A stretch of 64,000 bases of DNA from Ancylostoma caninum (lineage: Eukaryota; Nematoda; Chromadorea; Rhabditida; Ancylostomatidae): the NCBI GenBank assembly GCA_037903475.1, contig JBAJFG010000347.1:2046001-2110000 (forward strand), written 5' to 3'. A program made the translations under genes and the position numbers. Positions 49,925 to 61,072 of this stretch are shown here, piece after piece (positions within the stretch are counted from its first letter, which is position 1; each line of letters starts with the position of its first letter). The notes beneath the pieces are model-generated. The model saw nothing but the letters and a program-made list of their open reading frames with translations, was not told the DNA's origin and did no database searches.

Positions 49925-50616
49925 ATGCTGAACAGGTACAAGGCGATATCGCCGGAACCGCCGCCGGATTCCTACGTCAACTCCGTGTTAAATGACTCGA
50001 GTAAGGGTTTCTTCATCACTCAAATTCTTAGGAACCTATACGACCCTCCAGTGGTCCATGCCCGCGCGCGCAAGTCTTTTCACTTGTTGGACAGGTTAGA
50101 GCAGGAAGCTGGAGGAGCGGATGAGAATGAGCATGGTGTTATCATTGAAATGTGTGGATGCGCAGACAATCAGTGTTCCCTGTTCATATGGTGTTGTGCG
50201 TACAAATGGACTTCGAAGGCGAAACGAATCACAATTTCCTTTCTTTCTTTCACTCTTTCGAAGTTTTTCGTGTTTATTCGATCACTGCACTCTTGAATTA
50301 ATGACAAAATACTTGTAAAAGTATAACTTTATTTAAATATCCTATCATCCTAAATATCCTATTTTTCCCTTGCATTAAGAAATCTGAACAATTATCTCAA
50401 CATGGAATTCGTGTGTTTACGAACTCTTCAATTTCGTATCACTTTAAATCGGACATGATATACTGGTAAAGTAAGGCTTAGCCTGATCATGACACATGCG
50501 CTGTTGGTTAATTCTACCCACAGTGGTTAAGTACATCCGGAAGGTCCTTGCTATACCACTACCAAACACAAGTTTGCCATGACTATTTTCATGAGTGAGC
50601 ACTCCTACTGGTGTAG

Positions 50617-50647
<31 letters not shown>

Positions 50648-53600
50648 AAACAACTTTCGGAAATGATCGTTCTTTCTCTTCTCATTAGTAAAGTGGAACG
50701 GGAGAGCAGACTGCCCTACGTCAAAATAATCACTTTGATACAGACTTCTATAGAGTTATGAATCAGCTTCGCGCTGTTTTTGCTAATTTGTTTGTTGTTC
50801 GTCAATTTCTTAACCATCCTCTTTCCTCAATGCGACAATTTTGCGCCAGGGCATGAGCATCTGGGTAGAAAAATTAAGTTTGATCGGAGAGTGGATAAAA
50901 ACCAGTGGTAACAGATGCACATGTAGCTGCCGGAGTTTTCATTAACACGGATAAATGCACTGAACACAGAACTTGTTCTATGCTTTGTTACAATGTTTAG
51001 TTTCAGTACGGTAGCGCACAGCAAAAAAAAAGACCATATCGCTCATCATTCTACCTCTACTCCATACCACATACTCACATTCATTTTTTGTTAGGAAGCT
51101 CGCCGCAAGAATGTGCCACATTTATTCCTTGGCAAAAAGAGCCTATATGGGCGAGCAATCATTGATGAATCTGAGGGTTCTATGGATTTTGCATGTGACT
51201 TGGCATGATGCGTAGTGGCGGCTAACGAAAAAAGAGCTAGGAGTTTTTGTTAAATTTTGCCCCTTGCAGTAAAAACGGTAAAGACGTTGGGTTAAGTATC
51301 ATTACTATCGAATAAGTTGCATTGAAGTTGAAAAAAAAAGAAAATCCATATATAAAACATTGAAACGCTTATGACACTTTTTTCAAAAATCTGGATGGCG
51401 CGCGTGGGCGCCAAATTCAAACAATACGAATGCATCTGTGAGCAAAGTGGCGAAGAAGGAGGGTCGGAAACATAGGTCACTATCCGATTAGGGTGGAGGG
51501 CTTGCGACACTTCTCACCGGATAGCATCGATCCGGATATCGATTTATCGGTCGATTTTATCGATTTTCCTCTGTTTAGCCCCAATCCGGATCGAAATGGA
51601 GGTACTAGTCATTGAAACGAATAGACTGCGTACAGACAGAACTAAGCACATACATAGTTCCTAGGATCTTTTGTTCTTCCGAGTTATTTGAGTCACTGCG
51701 ATTTGGTCACATTTATGGCAAAATCACTACCCTTCACGGGTACCGCTTATTTTCGTTTTTTAAATTTTTAATGGGTGTTTTGGACGTAATAGATTCTTCC
51801 TTTTGAAACTGTCGACATATTATAATTACGTCATTATGTCCTTTACAAAGGTATGGCAATAAATTGTTTAAAAAAAAGTTCCAAAAGAGTCAGAGGAATA
51901 GTGAGTGGGGTCTCTATGGAATATACGAAGAAAAAACAGACATGGATGCAACTGTTGGAAAAATCATAATCTACTCTTTTGGTAACAAAACTACAAAACT
52001 CGCGCAAAAACAAATAAAGCGGGGCTCCTTAAAGATATACTTAAACATTTCTTTGAACCTTGCAAGTTCATATCAGAATTTTCCAGATGGATCAGCATCA
52101 AATCGATACTTCGACGACATCCTACCAATGGGCGAATGTGAGGTTAGAGACGCGTTGATGGGTGAAGTAAAGCGTCATCGTTATTGGAAGTCATCTGCGT
52201 TCAAGAAGATGCAATTTGAGCGTTTGGAGATGCTTAATTGTTTGCATGTGAGTTTATTTCAGAGCAAAAACTATTAAGAGGCAAATGAAGAAATGAATGA
52301 ATCTCCCGTCTTCCTGAGCTTTTTGTTGAACAGCTTGCATCTGAGCTTCTCTTTCGTCAGAAGAAAGAGGAAGGTGGGAGAAGGGGTGGGGAGGGGGCGT
52401 GGCGGGAGGAGGGGGTAGGGGAGTTTTTATAGGTACGTTTATAGGTAATCGAGGGAGTGATAGAAGTTTCTAAAGGTGATGTTAAAGTTGAAGAGGAAGT
52501 TTCTGAAGGTTTTGTCAGCGACGCTCACGGGCACTCCCGATAGTTTCGCTACCCCATTTTTCTTGGCAAAGTGGACGCGTCCTCCGAGAAAAATAGGTAA
52601 TTTTTCTCCAGGGGTCCTGTCCAAAGTAGCGAAGTGATCGTGGACTAAACTTTTGGAGAAAAATTAAAATAAATAAATCAAAATATATGTATAACTAGCT
52701 GCCGTACCCGGCTTTGCTCGGGAGTTTTCCTAGTTTTACTACCTTGGCCACATCACACTGCTGAGACCAATACTATCACCGATAAATTCATTAAAACATT
52801 AAAATCTTCATAATTTCGGTGATCAGCATGTTGGCGAAGCTCAAGTGACCCTTCCCCATCGACTTGTGGGCGGAAAGTTAACAAAGCTATTTTGGTGACA
52901 TTGAATCAAAGCATTCGTGCAATATGGTTGTCGGCGTATTGCGAAACCCCATGTCTTCACACCTCCATTGAGCAGAAGGACGAAAAATCAATAAAGTTAA
53001 TAAATCGATATTTCGTGCAAAATGGTTGTCATATTCGTGTTCAGCGTATTGAGATACCCCAGTAGACATTTCTTTACCACCCCATGATCAAGAATAGAGA
53101 AAAATCAATAAAATCAATAAATCGATAATCTGGCGTGAAATGGTTGTCATATTCGTGTTCAGCGTATTGAGGTACCTCAGTAGACATGTCCCCACCGACT
53201 TCTGGACAAAAATAGCGAAAAATCAATAAAATCAATATAATCGATAAATCAATCGATAATCCCAGGTGCAAAGTAGCCTATAACCTCCGCCGGCCACCGA
53301 AGAACCTAAATACAAAATTTGGTCCCGATCGGTTCATCCTCCGCAATTTCTATTCCGAACATACAAATATACAAACAAACACACACACACACATACATAC
53401 AAACTTTCACTTTTATATATACAGATATAACAAATACAATAATATATATGAATATAAATAATAAATTGGAATTAAAATTCTCGAAATTCTTCAAGAATTG
53501 TCTGAAATTCTGGATACAAAAAATCAACCTCAAACACTCAAATAAGACTGGAAAATTTTACCGAATGTTTTTTTTTCAAAAAAATAGCCCCGCTGAAAAA

Positions 53601-56600
53601 AATTAAAAATAGAAAAATTACCAATATGATTATAAGCTAAACAAAAAAGGTAATACTATACCATACTTTGAAAAAAAAAAACTTGGTGAACATAGAGAAG
53701 CAAAAAATATATAATAGGCAAGATTGCTTTTATAGATTTACAATTTGACCATGGTTTTAAAATTGCTAGAATAATATTATTTAAGTTCAATTTATATAGT
53801 GGGCAATGTTAATAGGTCTTCGAAGGACTTTCGAAAGGTTCTCAGAAGTCTCCGATCTCGAGAAACCAGCTGGGTATAAATATGAGATTATTTTCATGAA
53901 TTATTTTCACCACTATCTATTTTTTTCTGATTTTTTCTAACCTTTACATAATTTTGAGGATTCACAGGCTATAATATCAAGATTAATAGTAGGTTTGCTT
54001 CAGTATGTCCTGGAGTCATTCACAGAAGCACGCTCAACTTCTGAAGCTACAGAAGCAGTCACACCCGGTCAGCTACTCGACCAAGCCACGACGTCCATCC
54101 AGAATCCATGGGATTACGAAGTGCTGCCGAGTAGTATGTTTACTGACCAGGTTAGCTCGTGATTTTCGAGTAAAGCTACTTATATGGCGGAAAAGTCAAA
54201 AATTTTCAGGTACGCGTACTCGAAATGCCCGGTAGCAGTACGATTAATCCTTGTTCGGCTTGTAACTCCGAAGGCACGTACCACTGCTTTCATTGTCGTG
54301 GCCTTGGCACCGACAAGTGCAATTTTTGCAGGTAGTCCAATTACGATAGCACATATGTTCAGTTACAATGACAAATGGCTACAAATACTTAAAATATGAG
54401 CACTGAAGTGAAAGAATGTGAATTCTTATATACACAACATACTGTTGCAGAGGTACCGGCATGAAGTCTGGTGTCGCTCATCCTGCCGTTTATACTCATC
54501 CAATGGTGGCTACGTTTCCTCACGTAAGTGTTCAGACATATTGTCCTTGCTCTTGTTCATTTTTTTCAAGGAAAAACAACAAATATACGGCCGATTGTTA
54601 TAAAGTATCCAAAAGGAGCAAGCAAAGTTTAAGCAGTAATCAGCTGATTTGTTTCGAGCTTTAGCGCAAACACAACAATAGGCATGGTAGGATGTGTTGC
54701 ATCATGAGAAAAAATAGGAGGGTGACCGAATATTCACTAGCATTACCACATCCATCTTGGGCGAATAGATTTCCCAAAAAAATGAGAAATTTCGCAGTTT
54801 TTCCCCCCATTTGTCATCGCTAGCTAGTTATGGGTCTTCCTTCCAAGAAGTAGTAGCTTCTGCTGCAGATCCCACAGACTTTGAATCAACCAGGACCTTG
54901 ATTGGGGTTACATATGATAAACTTGCCAAAGTACCCACATTTATCCTTCACCTGCCATCCATAAACATGCTAACTCATACAGGATATTGTCGCTACCTGC
55001 ATCCCACGGGTAATCTCACCCAAAGGTATGAGATGCCAATCTTTCCAATAATGTATAATTCTCAACTCTCCTAATAAAGTCTATATATCAATCTTGGTCA
55101 AGGCTCCAACGAATCCGTGGCAATCTTCCTTGAAACGTCTACGAGTTCCGCCATTGCTCAGTCCCCAGAAGGATTAGCGGAGGAATGTGCTATTTATCTT
55201 TACAACTTCATGCAGTATCACGCTGTTATGGCATCATAGCTGTACTTCTCAATTCAGTTATTTATTTATTTATTTATTTATTTGTACGTGGGTAAACCAC
55301 GCGAGACGATACAAACAGGGGTAAAAAAAGAACAAAACGTGATAACTGAACTAAACAATGGGAAGGCGATAAACTGCTGAGCAGATTCTTTCAGGACCCT
55401 GTTTACTAGTTTCTTAAACTGTGCTAGAGAGCGTGGAAGGGCGCATTTTTTCGAGAATTTCAGGAATATAGAGCCAGCTCTCTGCGTAAAGGAGCAAGAC
55501 CGTAAAGAGCTCTTTGCTGTTTGGAACGTGATCTTGAATGAACCACCTCTTGTACATGAAGGGGTTACCGTGTAATATTTTTTAAGTTTTCTACTTTTCT
55601 TCTTCGAAATTAATTTTTTCAGGCAGACATGGCACGTGGTTATGCCTCCTCTTCAACTGCCATGGTGCGACATGGCAGCAACCAAGTCTACGGGCTGGGC
55701 ACTCCGATGCACTTCATGTCAAAAACAGGTGTTCCACCACCTGGAATAGGTACAAATTTGATCAATTTTGGTTCTTTTTGCCTGTGGAATATCACTTATG
55801 CTGTCTTCATTCATATCTTCGTTTAATTTTATATGTTTGATAATTTCTAGGAACCCACGACCTTTGTTACATGTGCCAAGGCCGAGGTGTCAAGGAATGT
55901 CACTACTGTAAGGGAGGCGGTAAGAAGCCATGCACGGCCTGTTGTGGTACTGGCAGTGTTCGAAGCTTCACTAAGCTCAAAGTCTATTTGTGAGTGTTCA
56001 CAGTTCATTTGTTACTTTTTTCCCTGAACTCCAAACAATGTCCCGAAATTCAGGTTTCCTGTCTTTTTCTTGCGCTACGGGAAATTACACCACACGTTTG
56101 TAATGTAGTTGCTTGCACTATTTGCGAAGTTCCCAGTGCATTTTTGAGCACGCATAGGAAATTCCCATGGGGAAAAATTTTCTCATTGAGTATTTCCACA
56201 AAAACTGGCCAAAGCTGTCCTCGATTCGTGGGAATAACTGAAGAAGAGGAAAAACCCCATTTTAACTGGTTGTGAGAAACCATTTCAGGGCACTGGAAGA
56301 AATAGTGTGGACACGGGGGATCGTTAGAAAAAAATGCATCTGCTATCGTTATCATTATTTATTCATCAATTATGAAATAGCAAATATATCTTATGACAAA
56401 CGAAATAGAAAAATGACATTTTTTGAGAATAGTTCCTTGTCCAAGAAATTCTGTGGTTTGAAATTTTCAGAAAGGGAGTTGAAATCCGAAGAAAGATTCA
56501 TTGCTATGGTTAAACTCCTTTGCAAAACTTCTGAAATAATCTATACTAGCTCGTACTTTGTGAAAAGGAGAAAAAAACGAGGAAAACATGTGAAAAGGAA

Positions 56601-57919
56601 GCAAAATGAGGAAAACACATAAATAAACTTTGTCAAACTACTGTTGACCCCTCCGAGTACCCTATTCCTCACTCTCCTGCAGTCTCCTTAAAAAAATCCA
56701 TCAGCGATAAACTCCGCGCTTTCAGCAAAACAGAACGCTCCGAGTTCTTCACCGAGTGCGAAGTGCCCGAAAAACTGCTGACACATGCGCCTGGCAAGGA
56801 GATCTTTAGTGAAGAGCAACCATATGTAAGTCTACCTTAAGGAGCAGTATGCAGTCGCTCTTGCGTGTATTTTTAATTTTTTATTTATTGCTTTTATCTT
56901 TATTAACTTATTTCAAGGGTACAAGACCCATAGTGACACCAGTCGTACTCTTTAGGTGCTGCCTATAACGAAATACCACGTGCAGGAGATCAACGAAAAA
57001 AGCAAGCAGTTCTGCGCCGAACACTTACAGAACAGCATGGGAATGTGCCGTGTTATACGGGTAAGTCTGGCACAATTCTAAAATGGGCTCGATCCTCTCT
57101 GGCTTCCAAGGGCCGCATGCATCATTGAGATTACCCAGGGTAAACATAGTCAGCAGAGAAATTCACCCGTCGTTGACGCGGGCATTAACACGTTTACCTT
57201 GGGTAATCTATACTCAACACTTTTACCCCTTCGGAACTATGTACGAGATCCCACTCTCCAGTGAAAATGTTTCGCCAAAACTGCCGAACGGAGGCTGGAT
57301 GTGCTATTCATAAAAATGCCACTCATTTTGCAACATAACTCTGTTTTCATGGGGTTATTACATATACTTGTCAGCTATGGAGTCTCACAGAACCTGCGAG
57401 TTATTCAAGGTGCTGGACTCACTGTATCCGCTCTGCAATGTAACACCATTGATGTAAGGCTACAGTACGATTACTTGTGGGAAAATAGGAGAAAATGAAA
57501 TTTTGCACTGTGAACTGAAGACATTATTCGAATCGATGTTCATGGTTATGATTAAATCACCGTTACAAATGAAAATTCATGAATGTCCTCCTGGCGATTT
57601 ACACAGGGAGCGAGTATGAACTGGTTCACGCCACGATGCGCCGTCTACTTCATCCAGAAATGAAATTACTGTTTGGCACTTTCATTTCTGGAGGAATGAA
57701 AAGGCAACATCCTTGAAGAATTCCATGAACTATTGTCCATTTGGAAGATCATCTTCGATAAATACAAAGAGCACATTTCAGCAAAGACACTGCTTAGTGG
57801 CAATACCGGTGTGCAAAGTGTTCTACAGTCTCGGCAACACGAAAGGCACATTCTTCGTCTATGGAAATGATCGTCAGTGCTACGTACCGAATTTCCCATC
57901 AAAATGTGTTATTTTATGA
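49925..57919 (+). CDS. ssu-2: SSU-2/SSUH2-type protein with DnaJ-like zinc motifs, ten exons
   Basis: Exons inferred at 49925-50000, 52087-52247, 54004-54150, 54210-54331, 54451-54523, 55623-55749, 55851-55989, 56726-56825, 56956-57060 and 57782-57919. All have GT/AG borders and consistent phases, giving about 395 residues. In order: a Pro-rich start (YKAISPEPPPDSYV); a conserved N-terminal region (RHRYWKSSAFKKMQF, LESFTEARS); CxxCxGxG-like zinc repeats CSACNSEG, CFHCRGLG, CNFCRGTG, then CYMCQGRG, CHYCKGGG, CTACCGTG; then FTKLKVYF and a C-terminal domain ending FVYGNDRQCYVP. This is the layout of SSU-2 (C. elegans suppressor of sma-2) and vertebrate SSUH2, which have a DnaJ-like cysteine-rich domain without a J domain. 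Their biochemical role is poorly known. The start may lie further upstream, since the frame stays open to the acceptor at 49912. The symbol is by similarity only. Confidence 0.88.
50001..52086. other. SSU-2 gene intron 1 (2,086 bp)
   Basis: Donor GTAAGG, acceptor TTTTCCAG. It holds an (AAAT)n tract at about 50614-50649 and no recognised element otherwise. A purine-rich G-tract stretch (GGGAGGAGGGGG, about 52375-52425) is nearby but lies in intron 2. Confidence 0.6.
52690..53440. repeat. Interspersed repeat in SSU-2 intron 2: CCCGGC hairpin, three tandem units, CA microsatellite
   Basis: It starts near ACTAGCTGCCGTACCCGGC with hairpin CCCGGCTTTGCTCGGG. Three diverged ~100-130-bp tandem units follow (about 52913-53012, 53013-53130, 53131-53262). 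Each has ATGGTTGTC, a GCGTATTG word, CCCCA/CCTCAGTAGACAT and a tail AAAAATCAATAAAATCAATAAATCGATA. It ends with a region around TTTGGTCCCGATCGGTTCATC, then (CA)n at about 53378-53392 and CTTTTATATATACAGAT. This overall build recurs as an interspersed repeat in many invertebrate genomes. I cannot name the class with certainty. Confidence 0.6.
54895..55045. repeat. Family-B element in SSU-2 intron 5
   Basis: Diverged copy: GATTGGGGTTACATATG, TTATCCTTCACCTGCCATCC, ACATGCTAACTCATACAGG and GGTATGAGATGCC follow the family order. The terminal GCATCATTG is not preserved at the left. Confidence 0.55.
55258..55580 (-). pseudogene. LINE 3' end, antisense in SSU-2 intron 5
   Basis: On the - strand the frame reads FKITFQTAKSSLRSCSF, then ALPRSLAQFKKLVNRVL, the usual C-terminus of CR1-like LINE polyproteins (R.S...R....WN.LP......S...FK..L). 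It runs into a stop and a TTTA-type repeat tail (55258-55285 on the + strand). It is 5'-truncated, as is typical of LINE insertion, and lies opposite to the host gene. Confidence 0.6.
57119..57265. repeat. Family-B element in SSU-2 intron 9
   Basis: It starts GCATCATTGAGATTACCC, includes GGTAAACAT, TTAACACGTTTACCTTGGG and TAATCTATACTCAAC, and ends near TACGAGATCCC. It is one of the copies with the best-kept left end. Confidence 0.65.
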
Positions 57920-58053
57920 GTTGTTCTGCTGCTCATCTTTATGCTAGCTTGGCTTTCGCTTCACCGTCAACACCTGCTTCAGCTCCTTTATTTATGCACT
58001 GTCTCACGATAGGAGTGTTTACATATGTAATTACGCCGTTCAGACTTCAGCTA

Positions 58054-58207
58054 CAGGGAACGTCAGTCACGATTGCACCTCCCGTGGACTGGCGCGCCGC
58101 ACCATCTACGCGGCGCGGGCGGGGCAGCACTCGACATTCGGCCGCGCTGCTTAGCTGGTGCAGCGTTCCTGGCTTTGAAGAGGTGCAGTCGTGATTGACG
58201 TTCCCTG
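58054..58207. mobile_element. 154-bp element with 28-bp terminal inverted repeats, 3' of the SSU-2 gene
   Basis: The left end CAGGGAACGTCAGTCACGAT and the right end ATTGACGTTCCCTG pair over 28 bp with two mismatches, through TGCACCTC. The GC-rich interior contains GCGCCGC/GCGGCGC inverted words. It has no ORF and no clear target duplication. It sits about 135 bp after the SSU-2 stop codon, so it may be transcribed in the 3' UTR, where it would fold into a hairpin. Confidence 0.8.
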
Positions 58208-59227
58208 CATCCACTTGTTTATTTAAAAAAATCATTACATGGAGTCACTTTTTTCGTTTTCATATAGTCATTTTATTGCACGTCAACTCACTACAAACAT
58301 CAACTTTGGCGACTATGCACTTAGGTCTCCTACACAATGTTGCACCGTAGTCATACTAAACCTCAAGAATACTTGGCGTCCTTTTTATTCATGTACATAT
58401 AAGCTTGATCGCCTACCTGCTTCAAAAATAAATCACCGTACCGCCGTCGTGCTGCCATATTTTTTTTCATTTTTTACATCCTGCTATCATCTCAATCCTT
58501 ACCTAATGTTGCAACTTGCCGCAGTCAACTTACGTACACATGAATGATCTCTTCACCGATATTACGAGTTTGTGCAACCAAAAATTATTTTGTAACTAGT
58601 CGTAGATTTCCTAAACCTTTCCGAGAATGTTTTTTTTTTCTTGTGATTTCCGAGGTATGTATGCTTCTCCCTATATAATTGTAATTATTCGGTGCCTTTC
58701 CCATGCATAAATTATCTTTCGCGAATTGAAAACAGACGTCACAAACAGTTATTATAATTTTGGTTCTCAACGAATATGTAAATAGTTCTCAGTGACAGGC
58801 ACAGACGGGCTGGGAATGTGGTGAGAGAAGAACAGCGGTGTACGTCAATGAGGACCAGTACGGCCGGATTCAAAAAAATAATTCTGATGCTGACTTATTT
58901 CATATTTCCAGGAAATGGCAATTAGAATGATTTGAATATAAATATAAGCCGAAACAACGTACCTGTTCCATACTTATAAATTTTGTTTTCCTTATAAACC
59001 TAAAGGAGGATGGTGGCGCACGAGGACACAAAGCCACTTTCCAAAGACAATAGCACTTTTCGAACCATTTATGCTAGAGAAACGTTCAACAGCTGCTTAG
59101 ACGCCACCGTATTATTGGAGATAGTACTTGTCACGGATCCCCCAGTGTTGGCCATGGTCAGCAGGAAACAGACCTAAGAAAAACACCAACAAGGCAACAT
59201 CCAGGAAAATGATGGCTGTCACGTACC
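58208..59227. other. Downstream region, nothing recognised
   Basis: No exon is supported. AAAATAAA at about 58424 could serve as a distant poly(A) signal, but nothing closer confirms it. Confidence 0.35.
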
Positions 59228-59785
59228 AGGTACGTACACAGAACTCCAAACGGACGCAGTCAAGAGTCAGGACCGCGGCGCGGCTCTCTTGGGCAGAGTC
59301 ACGGGAGCTCAGCATAGTGTGCTCCTGCGTCTCTGCCCATGAGAGCCGCGCCGCGATCTCGACTCTTGTCTGCGTACTTTTGAAGTTTCCTATATGTGTT
59401 CTGCCGAAGCAGGTAGCACAGAAAGGCTCGCGTCAAAATGCATTCAGTACGCCTGCCTTACGACGGATACACATAGCACAATGGATGCCCTTGCTCATAG
59501 TGTGTTTCATCGAGACACATAGTACCGAAGATATCATAGAAAGAAGGAACACGAGAAATATGTAGTGCCCCATTCGAAGGGACAGGTAAGAACTGCAGAT
59601 CATAAGCACAATTACTCAACTGTCGCTGTTTTTGAAACAGACTATACCAATCACATCACTATGACACTCGCGACATAGTTCCCTACATGTTGAGCGCCCA
59701 TGTCTGTTCCCAAGAGAGCCGCGCCGCAGTCCCGACCTGTGTCTACGTCCGTTCGGAGTTCCCTGTATGTGCTTACAAATTGACC
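59228..59785. repeat. Three-copy GC-rich inverted repeat
   Basis: Three ~80-bp copies share AACTCCAAACGGACG, CGGCGCGGCTCTC and TGGGCAGAG words. Copy 1 is + at about 59230-59306, copy 2 is inverted at about 59325-59405, and copy 3 is inverted at about 59690-59780. Copies 1 and 2 form a tight hairpin, and copies 1 and 3 could be the ends of a ~555-bp element. The ORFs here are shadows of the repeats. Confidence 0.7.
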
Positions 59786-59886
59786 TCCTGTTCGGAGCTT
59801 CTGCTTTTTCCTGTGCTTTTCTTGCTTTTATTGTGTTAAATTATTCATGCTTATCTTATTCAAGCATGATGATATGCCTTTGTTGT

Positions 59887-60664
59887 GATGATTAGGCGCT
59901 CCTACCACCGCTTTTCAATCATTGAGCTTCGCAACCAAAGCTTTTTGGCACGCGAGATTCAGCAGCGTTCTGGAATACATCAAAATGTTATCCGCAGATC
60001 CGTTGGACCCTACAAGGACCTAGGAACCGAAGATGATCGATCCGGACGACCAAGACATGTATCTGTGACCATTACGCGCAATCTCAGAAAAGTACACGAA
60101 AGAAATCGCAGGGACCTGGTGCGCTCGGTTCCCGCGAATGCCACGAGAAATAAGCATCAAGAAGACTATGATGAGAAGGATCTTGCGCAAGTTGGAATTG
60201 AATGCTATCATGGGCTAATGCTTAGCTTGGAAACCACAATGGGACATTCCACCAGGACGAAGCCGCGCTCACAAGGCAGGAGTGTGGCAGAACTGGTGTA
60301 AGACCAACTTTGCCAACACTACCAGCTTCGACGAGCCGCCAGCCAATTCTCCGGATTTGAATTCGATGGATTACAGCGTCTGGTCGATATAAGAAGCAAA
60401 CCCTTCTCAAAACCTCACCGTTCTCTGATTCAATTGAGGAAAGGGCTCCAGAAGGGCGCGCCATACTTGCGTGCCAAAGTCGATGTCTTTCCGAAGCGCG
60501 TCATAGCCTGTATCGACGCCAACGGAGATATTTCCGAATTTCAATGTTGTTTTAAGTTAAAAATAGACCGATGAATACTGTTACATCTTTGGTTCCTCAA
60601 AACACTCACATTTTCGTTCTAGACGACTTGAATACCTTTTCGCTATAATTATGGCGCACCCTGT
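59887..60664 (+). pseudogene. Tc1/mariner-type transposase relic with 3' terminal repeat
   Basis: The first frame (MIRRSYHRFSIIELRNQ, REIQQRSGIHQNVIRRS, DDRSGRPR) is the paired helix-turn-helix DNA-binding part with the GRPR hook. After a stop at about 60301 another frame gives WCKTNFANT and ANSPDLNSMDYSVWSI, the region of the third catalytic aspartate (SPDLNPxDY). Residues of the first two catalytic aspartates are missing or out of frame, and a later frame encodes the C-terminal FPKRVIACIDANG motif. The right end ATAATTATGGCGCACCCTGTA looks like a mariner terminal repeat. The left repeat was not found. The copy is non-functional. Confidence 0.72.
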
Positions 60665-60944
60665 AGTTCTCTACACCGCAGCTCTTTTCCTCGTGCCATG
60701 TGGACTGCTGTTAACGTTCGACATATGTGGTGTTCCATCACCTCCTCTTGCTCTCTAAAGGCGAGCGTTCAAAAGATGGAGTACTGAGACCGGCGAGCAG
60801 GATATACTCAGACACTTGCCGCGGCCGGGCGCACGCCGCGATACAACGGCACAACGATAGGACCGACTAGATCCTCTCCTTGGAGCGTGCTCTCTCTTCA
60901 GATCTGGCTCGCCAAGTATCTGAATATGTATAGAGACTATACAT
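60665..60944. other. Intergenic, nothing recognised
   Basis: A short GC-rich patch (CCGCGGCCGGGCGCACGCCGCG, about 60821-60842) but no gene. Confidence 0.35.
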
Positions 60945-61072
60945 TGCTATTCGAATTTTTTCTTTCGAACATTCGAATAATCGAATATTTTAACTATTCG
61001 GTAATTCGAATGATCGAATCACCGAATATTTCGACTTTTCGACTTATTCGAATAAAGAAAAATCGAATTAAT
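60945..61072. repeat. TTCGAA-rich palindromic tract
   Basis: TTCGAATAATCGAATATTTT-type words with slips, as in the tracts at 20790, 29373 and 63895. Confidence 0.75.

Noticed and set aside
53319..53606. ORF rich in Thr/His/Ile
   Set aside because: Translation of the CA microsatellite and AT-rich tail of the intron 2 repeat.
54005..54664. Several 61-76-codon ORFs between 54005 and 54664
   Set aside because: They are out-of-frame readings of the true SSU-2 exons in this interval.
56683..56825. Apparent 1-bp frameshift in the SSU-2-type gene at a run of seven A
   Set aside because: The acceptor at 56721-56725 (TTTCAG) gives an exon at 56726 in correct phase, with KTERSEFF following KVYF, so no frameshift is needed.
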